A DNA stretch of 64,000 nt from Aquatica leii (lineage: Eukaryota; Arthropoda; Insecta; Coleoptera; Lampyridae). The notes under the pieces were generated by a model. The model had not been told where the DNA came from. It saw only the letters and a list, made by a program, of their open reading frames with translations, and did no database searches. Shown in pieces: positions 44,228 to 55,180 of the stretch (its first letter is position 1; every line of letters starts with the position of its first letter). Position numbers and translations under genes: made by a program. The stretch is taken from the NCBI GenBank assembly GCA_035610365.1, contig CM069435.1, forward strand, positions 92,909,389 to 92,973,388, given 5' to 3'.

Positions 44228-44515
44228 TCAATTATGATTAATTTTATAGAATCTTAAGTTTTTGCGGTTATCTTGGTTACGATTATAAGCGATTTTCGGT
44301 TTAGACCGCGTCGTAGGTGAACACCACAACTTTTTAGACTTGGTCCTAGTCTCTCCTTGCGAGTCAAAACAAGAAGTAGAACTTAGCTTTTGTTGTATTG
44401 TTGTTTGTGAATCCAAACAAACTGACGTTTCACAAGACATTAAAGCTTGCATCTTTGGAGTGGTAAATGTCACTACTCCAACCTCGGTCTAAGCCGAAAG
44501 TCGCTTATAATCGTA
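44228..44515 (-). repeat. Third copy of the PLE-terminus fragment
   Basis: Minus-strand sequence matches the arms of the palindrome at 60-535, including the hammerhead region, the stretch after it and the distal ataatcgtaac...cttaag segment shared with the left arm. A short plus-strand piece at 44475-44512 (ctcggtctaagccgaaagtc and gcttataatc) matches the right arm end, so this was probably also an inverted pair, now with most of one arm deleted. Confidence 0.6.
44421..44461 (-). ncRNA. Decayed hammerhead-like motif
   Basis: Equivalent to the motif at 240-280, but the core reads CCAAAGA (complement of 44452-44458) instead of CTGAAGA, and one stem II pair is now G-U. GAAACGTC is kept (44424-44431). 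The core changes predict loss of activity. Confidence 0.5.
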
Positions 44516-44687
44516 AGTTTTTGTCTGCTCTATTCTACGTATGCAAATACAAACTTAGTCAATTTTTGTAATGCTTTGGTAAACATTAATACAAACATCT
44601 TTGTTAATACTAGTACTAATTTTTTGTGACAATTTAAATTACAGCTTTTTCATTTTTGTTCTTGGTGTAACTGTACTTATGTACTCA

Positions 44688-45858
44688 AAAAATTGCAACA
44701 CTAATGGGTGCTAATTTTGTGACCGTACTTTGCAAAAAGTCTTAGCTGCTCAGAAGTAGTAAATGATTAAAATTTAAAAGAAACAATACAAAGATAAACA
44801 GAATTTTTATTTAATAATGTCTTAGTTCCCTCCCATTGGCTTCACACTCTCTTATTCTTAGTGGCATCGATTTCAGGAGGCGGTCGATTTCTTCTTGAGT
44901 CATTGTACCTCAAGCAACTTGCAGTTCGACCCACAATGTCCCACACGTGTTTAATACGCCAGAGGTCGGGAGATCTGAGTGGCCGTGGTAAAAGATTAAC
45001 ATTTGTCTCTTCGAATCGATCCATAGAGTGTCTTACTATGTGGGGACGGGCATTATCTTTTTGAAAAGGTGTGTTTTCCAACTGCTGAAGAAATGGAAGA
45101 ATATGGGATTCCACCACCTCGTTAACATATTGCCGGGTGTTCATATTGCCGGGTGTTCATATTGCCTCAAATGAATACAAAACGTGATTTACTCCCATAG
45201 GTTACAGCATCCCACACCATAATCACATAATCCCCACAGTGTGGTGCACATGCCGCTGAACGAAAAATTGAATATTGCGCCGTTCCCCACGTCTTCGTCT
45301 GACTCTCATACGGCCATCATGCATCCACAAACAACATTTGAAGACTACTCTATACCATTCCAGATTCCAGTGGAATCGTAACCTACACCACTCCAACCGT
45401 CAGTGGTAGCACAAGATGTGACTTATAGGATTGCAATACAACATTTCTGATTCCAAGGTAAACTGTTCAAAGGGTTACAAAACGACTTTCAGTACTAAAC
45501 TATTTGATCTGGTATTGAAAAATCAGTCTCTTATCGCTGTAAGTCGAAGATGGAGGTCCAGCATTTCATTTGTTTGTCTCCGTTTTTCAGTTGCTTCTCT
45601 ACGACGATTCTGACCTTTCCGAGTCCGTGCTTGATAGTGGTTTGGTTCCGGTTAAGACGATTTGCACTTCCACCTAAGCCAACAGTACGTCTTCTATCGA
45701 ATTCTCTTAATTAGCAAAAAACAAAAAAAGCAACAGATATGCTATTGCCACTTGATACATTTGAACAATATTTTAATCATTTACTAGTTCTGAGTAGTTA
45801 AACCATACCGCCAAGTTTAGTCACAAAATTCCCACCCCCTCTTGGTATTGCAATTTCA
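44688..45858 (-). mobile_element. Tc1-like DNA transposon with recognisable terminal repeats
   Basis: Terminal inverted repeats are visible: left 44688-44774 (aattgcaacac ... ctaattttgtgac ... cagaagtagtaaatgattaa) against right 45769-45858 (complement aattttgtgac ... cagaactagtaaatgattaa). The element is about 1.17 kb with a transposase remnant on the minus strand between them. The size fits a compact Tc1/mariner-superfamily element. The flanking target site could not be assigned cleanly. Confidence 0.75.
44842..45700 (-). pseudogene. Tc1-like transposase, broken
   Basis: The last 100 codons (45144 down to 44842) read PFLQQLENTPFQKDNARPHI, where DNARPH holds the second catalytic Asp (residue 30 of this frame), then MDRFEETNVNLLPRPLRSPD and HVWDIVG. 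With 34 residues between, the position of the final Glu is occupied by Lys (RIKHVWD where the family has PIEHVWD). Upstream in shifted frames are TLWGLCDYGVGCCNLWE-type sequence matching the VGVMVWGAV region, and an Arg-rich helix-turn-helix-like block (RRREATEK...LHLRLTAIRDRL) near 45540-45640. Stops, frameshifts and the lost Glu make it inactive. Confidence 0.75.
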
Positions 45859-45869
45859 ATGTCACAGAA

Positions 45870-46095
45870 TATACAGTGTCTCAATTTGAAAACTTTATAC
45901 TGGAAATATTGAAGACTTTTAGAATTTGGTGGTAGTTTTGTCTTCTTCTTAGACTAAATCTAAAGAAAAATTTATTGATTTGAGGAAAAGTCATTATTGT
46001 TTTTTTACTTTTGACAATAATTTATCAACAAAAAAAATTGCATGTTTCCAGGTTTGGTATATACAGTGTGTCAATTTAAAAACTTTGAATTTAGA
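45870..46095. repeat. Direct repeat of tacagtgtgtcaattt ends around a left inverted arm
   Basis: tatacagtgtctcaatttga at 45868-45887 recurs as tatacagtgtgtcaatttaa at 46060-46079. Between them is the left arm (45931-46062) of a large inverted repeat whose right arm is at 47008-47251. The repeated word resembles transposon termini, but no coding sequence accompanies it. Confidence 0.45.
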
Positions 46096-47007
46096 CTATG
46101 AATATATATGTCAGAGACGGATCGAAAATAAAAGGGGATTCGCTGGGCGTTTGTGCTGGGTTAGACTGCATCGATAATTTATTAACGCACGACACTGACC
46201 GTTTACACAATTTATTTACTATTGCAAATGTTACGATTACAAATTTCAAACAAAGTCATTAATCAACAATAACACAAACAAACAAAACTGATTTCATTAA
46301 TTATAAAAATTAAATTTATAAACTTTTAATGATCAACACTGGAACAAACGATCCGACACCAGCTCTTTTATCTTATCAAGTTGTCACCACCAAATCTCAT
46401 TTCAATCTGCCTTCTTACAAGTTACATTTTCTAGCTAGTGTCGTTTCATTCATATGAAACCGTAATTTCACACGCGTTCCTATGCCCATAAAAGGCAATA
46501 TTACAAAATATCAAACCCTTATTGGTTGATTCTAAGTTATTAAGTTACAAAGACTAAACATTTGAAACATAATTTATGGGAACACAAACAAATAAGTGCA
46601 CGTGTATACAATCCATAGGCGTAGGCAGGTTTATATTTGGTGCCTCCGACATATACAACAAAAAATATCAAAAATTACAAAAACTTGTTTCGACAATACG
46701 GAGGGAGAACTAAATGAACATGGTCAGTGGCACAACTCTACCTACCCTTCATCCCCGGCTACATCAACTTCAAAAATCTAAATGTAAAATTATAATACAT
46801 CGTTGAAAAGTTATTTAAAAATGCTATTCAGAAATACCAAAAAAGTGACATTGAACTTGACAGTTTTCCAATAATTAGCAAATAATGAAGTTTGGGGAAA
46901 TGCTGCTGACTATGTCAATTTGGTTTTACCACGGTATTATCGAAACGGTTTTTGTAATTTTTGATATCATTTTTGTTGTACTATATATATTACCAATCTA
47001 AAAGTGT
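46096..47007. other. Unassigned sequence between inverted arms
   Basis: No gene recognised. Composition at 46190-46560 is more balanced than the flanks. No long terminal repeat partner found. Confidence 0.3.
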
Positions 47008-47251
47008 ATATACCAAACCTGCAAAAATGCAGTTTTTTTCTTTATTAAATTATTGTCAAAAATAAAAAAAGTAACTATAGTATTGCAAAAACAAATTTCT
47101 AACAGGTTAGAAAAAGTACTACTTCAAAACACTATAAAAAATTTAAATCAAAAATAGTTCATTTGAAAGAAGTAAAAGCACTAAACCATTAGTTATATAT
47201 TTTTGCCACAAGGTTCTCTTTAGATTTAGTCTAAAAAAAGCCAAAACTACC
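47008..47251. repeat. Right arm of inverted repeat (partner 45931-46062)
   Basis: tataccaaacctgc (47008) through tattgtcaaaaataaaaaaa is the complement of the sequence at 46000-46062. ttagatttagtctaa and ccaaaactacc (47218-47251) are the complement of 45931-45965. The left arm lacks about 115 bases present here between the two matches. Confidence 0.6.
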
Positions 47252-47299
47252 CTTAAGTTATGAAAGCCTATGCCAAAGATTTAAAATTGAATCACGCTT

Positions 47300-48520
47300 T
47301 TTTTTCTCTATAAAATCAAAAATTTTTTGGTTTATTATAGTTTTCCTGTACGAGCAACTGTTTTTGTAAATTTTTTGTTGTATATGGCAATAGCGCGAGA
47401 GTTACAGTTCTGTCGACCTAAGCAACGTTGTTATCGCTCAGCCTGCTGAATAGAGAACATAAAAAAAATACATTGACAAAATTAAAAAAAAATAGAAATA
47501 AAAAAAAGTAACTTATTTCTAAAGTTTTTTATAATTCTTGTTTTTTATAATGAAAATAAAGATCTCAGCAATAAAACAAGAAGAACACCATCACCAAATA
47601 TGTAAAAATTACCGTTGAAAAGTTGTACAATTTTTTCAAAAAAAATGCCAAACACCTCTCAAAAAACAAAAACGCAAATTGATACTAAGACCCAACAAAT
47701 TTGCTATCTTGGAAACTAAGAACAAAACTGTAACAAACAGACACAAGTTAGAGAAATGACATAATCCTAACAAAAAGAGACTCGTACAAAACATCAACTC
47801 TAAACTTCACGAAGGAAGATACCAAAAAAAAATACAAAAAGTTTCTTGATCCGTCTGTATGTAAGCAAAACTAATCTTGAAAAAAAACAAATGGCAGGTA
47901 ATTGTTTTAAAAAAAGTCGATTAAGAATAGATACCATGAGATGTACATTGCAAATAATAATAAACAGTTATTTGGCGCATAGACGGATTTTTAAACCCAC
48001 ATTTTAAAACGTGCTTCATAATTTTTATTATTGAAAAAAAATTACAGGCAATATAAAAAAAATTACTAGTCAGTCAGCCGCAGCTTGGAAGCAACCGATT
48101 CAGCAAAAATAAGCATGGTCAAAAAAGACCTAGGAGAAGAACCTAGGAAGAACCGCGCATTATGTAGCTTTTGGCACATTAACAAAGTTACAAAAAAACT
48201 AGTTAACAAATTTAATATTAAAATTGTCACGACATAAAGTCAAACGGTGCACTGTTTTGTACATAAAAAACGTCACGTCATAAACGAAGGATGAGGGACA
48301 ATATATTTTTTAAAAATGTTGCTAAATGCTATTTAAAAATACCTTACATATTAGGTGAGTCACTATACAATCAAACACTTCTTGGTTAACTATAGTCTTT
48401 CTCAACGAGCAACTGTTTTTGTAAATTTTTTGTTGTATATCGCAATAGCGTGGGAGTTATGGTTGTATCAACCTAAACCACGTTGCTATCTTCCTGTATA
48501 CGCTCATTATATCAATCGTA
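47300..48520. repeat. Two tandem copies of a roughly 1.05 kb repeat, second partial
   Basis: The block gagcaactgtttttgtaaat then tttttgttgtatat and gcaatagcg occurs at about 47350-47397 and again at 48402-48449. Both continue into similar gttgta/cctaa...acgttgctatc sequence. The interval 47530-48000 is a further repeat whose relative, split by a LINE, lies at 58760-59061 plus 62788-62890. Confidence 0.65.
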
Positions 48521-51260
48521 TCTTTTTTCTTATGTAGTTTTCTTCTAGCAATACCACAAAGTTTCTTAAATGAATTTACGACTTTCTGTTCTAATTTGTT
48601 TTTGTACGTTGTTTATGAACAGGTCAAAACAATTATGTGCTCCAACGCTATAATTAGGTTTCTGATCAAACTGATTTTTTTTGCTTGAGCAATTAAGCTG
48701 AGAACTGCTGTTGTGAAAAATTTCTAGAGCAGCAAAGTGTAGGTACTAGGTTAACGGCTAGTTTACAGATTGATAGTGGTATCTAAATATATGCGCGACA
48801 CCTTTCAAGGTTCATTGCTGTGTTTAGTTATTTAGTTATTCACATACACTTTCTCATCCATCAGTTAAAAACACCCCTAGCTCTTGAGAAAAAGTCTTTG
48901 ACCCAATTCTTACTTCACTTTTAATACAAATTTTAAAATAGAATATAATTTACAGTTTGTTTTGTTTTTAATTAATTGAAGAAGTGAAAAAATAGAAAGA
49001 AATTGATTAGCCATTTTTGAAACGTATTATTGTTTTTTTTGACAAACAACAAAAACGTTGTAAGATGCTTTAGTAATTTTGGTGTATATGAGTAAAATCT
49101 GTAAGCAATAGTTGTTAAGGTTTTGCATCTGGCAAAAACAAATGATAAATTAAAACAACAGCATAATTTTTTTACAGCGCTTTAGATTGTTATAACCAGT
49201 TTTTCTACTTGTGCCAAATTAGATCTTCAACTTTTTGTGATGTCATTGTTTTTGCGATAGCTAGCTGCGTGTTAAAAAGTTTTACAGTGTCGTATTACTG
49301 CAACTTGTTAAACCAGTAGTTAGTTGTGGCAATTGAGCTAGCTTTGATAAAATTGTTTTGTTCGTTCTTTCAAAGCTTGCCGAATGGATTTGGAATTCTT
49401 TTAAATCTTTGCAGGTGCTTAGAATTTTATTATAATCGGGTTTATTGTTTTTGTTAAACTAGTAGACGGTGCAGTAAATAACAAATCCACGTGTCCGTTG
49501 CTTAACTTCAATACGTGTTGTAACTTTTAATGGCAATAATGAACGTTAACACGCGTTAATTTTTATTAAGTACATAAAACAGGGACAAAAAAGGTTAATG
49601 ATTTTGGCTGCGAGCCGATAGGATTAAAATTGATGTTTGAAAAGATAAGTAAATAGAGTAAAAGAAGAATTTGAATTGGACGTTAAATAATAATGTAAGT
49701 TGCTTAACTGTACCTATAACAAATTTCCCCCAGAGTACAAAGTTCTTAGCGAGATTATAAAGGAGCTGCTTGTTGAACACAAATAATAAAACCCAAACAA
49801 TTGAGGGTGAAATTTCCAAACGCGAGTATATATTAATTAAACAAGAATGACTTCGAAAAAAAAAGTTTTTTTGGGGGAGTGCGGCGAACGTGCGGCGGAA
49901 ATGTAGGTCCGAATGATAAAAACTGGTATATACGTAAGAGTTCGATATTGAACGGGGTTGGCTATCGTAAAAAAACTCCCTATCGGTGACCCCTCTCCAT
50001 CCTCCTATCGGTGACCCCCTCCGTTCCCGTAACCTCTGACCTCACGACCCGCGTTCGACTTCTTGCGCACAGAACTATAGATGTTCGATTTTTGTGGACG
50101 CCGACGCCGTGAGTCGTTTTCCCCGGCGGGAGACGCCCTTGTCGATGCTACTTTGCGATGTAAAAAGTCGAGAGACGGTTTTTTACGCTTCGTTCCGTTT
50201 TGCTCTTTGCGGTTATTTGCCGGTCGCTCTTACGAACAGGAGAATTTAAAAGAGCAGCCGTAACAAATAAACACTACAAGTTTCTGCGTTGTTGACGAAA
50301 TCGTTATCACTTAATTTTTAATTGTCTTCTTCTTCGTCGACGTTTTCTTCTTTTTGGCCGATTTCGGGCCCCCGCGTTATGAATAAAAAATTCTTTACGA
50401 GTCGTACGTGTTTAGCTAAAGAGCTTTTCATGACGATTAACGTTGATTATAATCTAAACCCGTGCAAAACCTAAAATACTACACTTTGACAGCGTTTTAA
50501 CTAAATTAAGCGCATTTTTTTAATGTACAATTTGTTAGTAGTTTATGGGGCGACACGCGAACCCCGAAAATTGATTGTATCGATGCGGGGCGACACACGA
50601 GCCGCTCCGAAAAAGAGATGTACACATTTTCGCCGAGATGTAATCTTAAAGTATAGGAGTAGACGGAAAAATAAAAAAGAACACAGACATGTAAAATCGA
50701 TACCCATTCATTTCCGAAGGAACAAGACTAGACTGCAAAAGTTCGCATCAACTAAATTAGATAATTCAATTTTCCTTTTAGAATTAATTAATTAAGTCTA
50801 ATCGATGATGGTGCCAGAGAAAAATGCCGTCGCCGCTGAGTGGCAATCCCTTGCCGGCCCTCAAGACCTTATCGATACGAAACCGATACCCATTATCGGA
50901 ACGTATTGACCAATAAGCTTCGAAATTCCATTTCCGTTCAAACGAAGGCTTCGGTTACCGTTTAAAGTGAACGCAGCGGGTTATATACTTGCCTATGTAC
51001 TCTATATAACAGGTCTGTTATTGGTCGGATATCGCCTATAGGTAGTCATCTATAGCAATGAAATAGCGAACGATCGATTCTGCGCAATACTTTACCCAAT
51101 CAGCGATTGGTGTAGGAGGGTTGAGTTGTCCTGATCGGAACGATCGGCTGATAGTCTGACGCCAATGCATCGGTATCGCCTTTTTTTTCGCCGCCGAACG
51201 GCAATTACACCAAGAAAATTAAATTCGAATCGCTTCTGCAACATCGCATCCCAGAAATAT
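48521..51260. other. Intergenic; GC-richer pocket at 49840-51260
   Basis: 48521-49840 is AT-rich with nothing recognised. 49840-51260 is CpG-rich. It contains a two-copy repeat of cctatcggtgacccc at 49979 and 50004, an exact TATCGATA at 50870-50877 (the word bound by the insect factor DREF) and several cgatcgat-like words. Short frames here (50081-50263 and 50523-50795) show no domain. It may be regulatory or single-copy DNA. Confidence 0.35.
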
Positions 51261-54200
51261 AAATATAAATTAACGTTTTATCGTCGGGGAAAACTCTAAT
51301 CAAGTGTCATATCGATTTTCCAACAGATATTAACCTTGTACCGCGTTAAAATTATTATCACTACGTTTTAATCGTTTCAACACAGAAAAAAATTAACCAA
51401 GCAGGCGATGAAATTTACCAAAACAATCGATAAACTAAGCCGATTAAAAACATTTACATTTTCAACGCCGCTCTAGTTCTAATTAACAAATAAAGTAGAC
51501 AAATACGTTATTAAAAATCCTTGTAAAAACAATCGATTTTACTCGTAATTACGGTCTTTGGATTCAATTTGAGCAAAAACATCTGCAAAAACAATCATGT
51601 GATTGAAAAACAGCCGGCTATATTGATTTTCTTGGTTTTTAGATAATTAACGTCGAAACGTTACAACCGGCGGTTTTATCTAAAATTTTCCGATTTCTCT
51701 TAAATACGCGTCGTTTATTTTTTTTTAGTAATCCAGGCAACTTGATTAGAAGCATTAAAAATGTAATTTAGGTCGCTTTGATTGGATCAGTATAAAAAAT
51801 CATAATTTTTTGAATCCTTTTTTTTTAATTAATCATATTAGTTTAAACAGAATCTAAAAAACCAGGCGATTGTGAAGTTTTTATACCAAAATATGTCGTT
51901 ATTTAATTTAAGTTAAATTATTTTATTTATTTAAAGAAAATCTATTGATTTGTTTTAAACAACATACGATCTGAGTAACCAGGCGGCTTGATTACCTACA
52001 AACACAGTTTTGTTGTGTAAAATTATTTAAAATGTTAAAACTTGATTATAAAAACAGATTTTGTCAACGCGAATAATCAAAAAATAAAGAATTTGTTTTT
52101 TATGTGTTTTTATGTGTTATTAATAAAAATTTTGTAAACAACAAAGATTTATTACTTATCAAGATTTGACAAACATTTTTTTTAATGTTGTTTTAAATTA
52201 AATAAATCAATACTGTATTAAAACAATAAAAACAATGTTTTATTCTTACTCGTGCTTTGTCGATTATACAAATTTGATTTAATTTTAAACTGGCATTAAA
52301 GTTATTTTAAAAAATGCACGCTTGCTTCAAAAAAATTAAAAAAAATTATTAAATAAAATCTTCATTTGTCTTTGACAGCGATTTTACAAACGTATGTGTC
52401 AATATTTACCTAAATTAAATTTAAAAAAAACTTAATCTAACGGTAATTAATTATTTTGTTTTGTTTAACTTAGACCGATTAAGATTACCATCGTTTTAAC
52501 GTAATTGATGTGATTAATTTTTGCCAGGTTTTATTAAGCACAGTTAACTATGTTGTGAGCTGACGCCGTTGTTAACACAATCGTAGCTATCGATTTGACA
52601 AAGACGTCAGCAAAACAATCGATTTTGTTCTTGACGACCAATGACAACACCTAACGACGTGATCACATTATTAACTAAATCGTCAAGTTAACAATGCTTT
52701 ATGCAACCGAGCCTCAACTTCGCTGTATTGACAATACCTTAACCTAAAAACACAATAATTCTAACCTACTTTTTTGAATAGTGTTTATTTGACATCGATC
52801 TAACATGGTTTTTACTTAACTGTAGACCACCAACCTAACTTTGGTGTTCTAACCCAAAAAAAGAAAACAAAATTGATCTGATCTTAATCATCAGAAAAAC
52901 TGTGCACGATTTTTTTATATAGGTTTTATTTGACTTTAACAGCTTAACCACATCGTGATTTTAGTCTTGCTGTTACTTCTCCAACTTAACCTTGCTGTGA
53001 CAATATTCACTTAAACTAGATTTCCAAAAGCAAATTTGAATAGATTAGTTGTTAATCTAATTTTCTAGAATATTGTTTTCATTTCACTTCAATGGTATCA
53101 CACTACTGTGATTTTAACCTTACTGTGATTCTATCGTTTAATCCTAGCTGTGATAATATTTACCTAAGCAGGCTAAACACTTAATCTAACCTCAATTCCT
53201 ATGTTTGACAATATAGTCAATATCTCCACCTGACTTTATTCAAATACATTAAAGTAGTCACATTGCCATAAGTTACACCTATAAAGTAATCACATAGCCT
53301 AAGCAAAGAAAACAGAAAACAAATACAATTTCAATTATTGAATTTAAGTGCGCACGGCGATAAACGACACTACTTTGATCTAACTTTTTTTTGAGTAAAG
53401 TCTTGATTTGAATTTGACAACTTAACCTCACTGTGATTTTAACCTAACTGTGTGTGATTCTACCAACTTGCACTTTATGCTTTAATAGAAAAAACTCAAT
53501 ACAAACAAAAACTTGAAGCAGTTTAGTCTTACACTAATTGTAACGTATTCGTTATTTTATCAACACAACCTCACTGTATTAATAATTAAGCTCGCAAAAA
53601 ACTTGATCTAATCTCAGTTGGATTTAACTAAGCAGAACCATAGACGACAGTAACTCTAACAATTTTTACTTGATTTTTTTTAACTGTCAAGTTGAGAACA
53701 TAACCTCGCTTTATCAATATTTCACTAACGTTATTTGACTTTTACAGATTAATTTAATGATGAAACAAAGTTTATCTCATTTCCATACACGCTTGATTTA
53801 TTTTTTTTGCTTTTTTTTAAAAATATACCTACCAATCAAGTTATCGAAAAAATTAAAACAATGGAAAACTTCAAACACATTGATTATTTGAAACAGTTTT
53901 TTTAAATAAATGATCGTCATAGTGAGCGTTATAAAACAAAATACAACTAAACCAAGCAATTTGATTAAAACGAAAAGTAACATCATAACTATTTGAGCTA
54001 ACATTTTTTAAGTTTAAACTAGGTATTATCTTATAAAAAAATAAATTAATTAAAAAAAAAACAAACAACGCTTAAAATCACTTTTTTGTTGACGTTAAAA
54101 ATAATAGCTTTACAAAATACCATCAAAATCAATTAAAAAACGTTACAAATTAAAAAAAAATAGTTTCTCTATTTTAATTTAACAGAAACAACAAACATAT

Positions 54201-54400
54201 CTCACATTTTACACTTTCTTTTAAGTAAGAGTAACCGAACAAGTTCCCCAAAAAACTTTATTTAAAATTCAAAGTACTTTATATTATTTTGCATACATCT
54301 ATTATAGTTTTTTCTAGTATACATAATCAAATTATTGATTATCAGGTTTTTCAGAGAACTATAAAAAAATCTACAATTTTCTTGAAAATATGTCTATATA
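51261..54400. repeat. AT-rich region with degenerate short repeats
   Basis: Scattered words such as aaccaggcg-cttgatta (51735, 51860, 51978) and aaaacaatcgatttt (51530, 52610) recur in 51.4-52.7 kb. From 52.7 to 53.7 kb, variants of cttaacctcactgtgatttt recur many times without a fixed period. No coding sequence. Confidence 0.4.
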
Positions 54401-55180
54401 CTGCGAAAAAACTTATTATACATTTTTGTTAATTTAAGAAGTAAGTGAAATTACCAATGTTGATTAAGGAAGCTATAAAAGTTTGGAAAATTGTTTTTTC
54501 TGGTACAAAACCTACTGCGATCAATAAAAAATGTAAAACGGCAGTCTTTACTTTACGTCGTACCGGAAAATTGTCTTCTACTGTTAATATTGATTACTAT
54601 GCTTATAAACTACTCACGATTTGCTTGTACCGGAAAAGCGTTTTTCTTGTCAGAGAAAATTCGGATAAAACAACTGCAAATAAAACCAAATGTCAGTTTA
54701 AAATACTAAATACGACAATTTAAAAAAAACCGATACCGTGTTTGTTATTTTTAATTGGAAAATTGGAAAATCGCTGTCAAGCTCCCGATTTTGATAAAAA
54801 CAACACCATTACGTTTAATTCGAAAAGTGACCTAAATAATCAATAACATACGGTTTACAACTCGTATCGGGGAAATTGTTTTTCATTAGAGGAAAATGGT
54901 TGTAGAGTGACCGGGGATGCGTGACCTTGAATGTACCAATACGGTAATGATCGTTTTCCTTTGCGTTAGCGCACAATTTTTCTCTCGGAAAATCGTCGTA
55001 AAACAGTATTGGAAATACGAAGCGCCTTTTTTCGATTGGAAAGTCGGGAAATGCGCGATTCCTTATTGGAAAATTGGAATCTACCAATAACCGATTTTCG
55101 TAAAGCCTACACTCCAATTATTTACGTTTGTAAAAATCAAGCGATTGGTTATCGGGAAAATCGGAAAAGTGTTTTTCATT
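54401..55180. repeat. Region of recurrent ggaaaattggaaaatcg-like words
   Basis: Variants of (a)ccggaaaattg, ggaaaatcggaaaa and gcgtttttcttgtcaga recur on both strands at about 54560, 54630, 54755, 54880, 54985, 55040, 55065 and 55155. Apparent frames across them (54445-54723 plus, 54815-55117 minus) reflect this repetition and have no recognised domain. Confidence 0.4.

Noticed and set aside
49979..50020. Two copies of cctatcggtgacccc as a tandem satellite
   Set aside because: Only two copies, separated by a few bases; too little to call an array.
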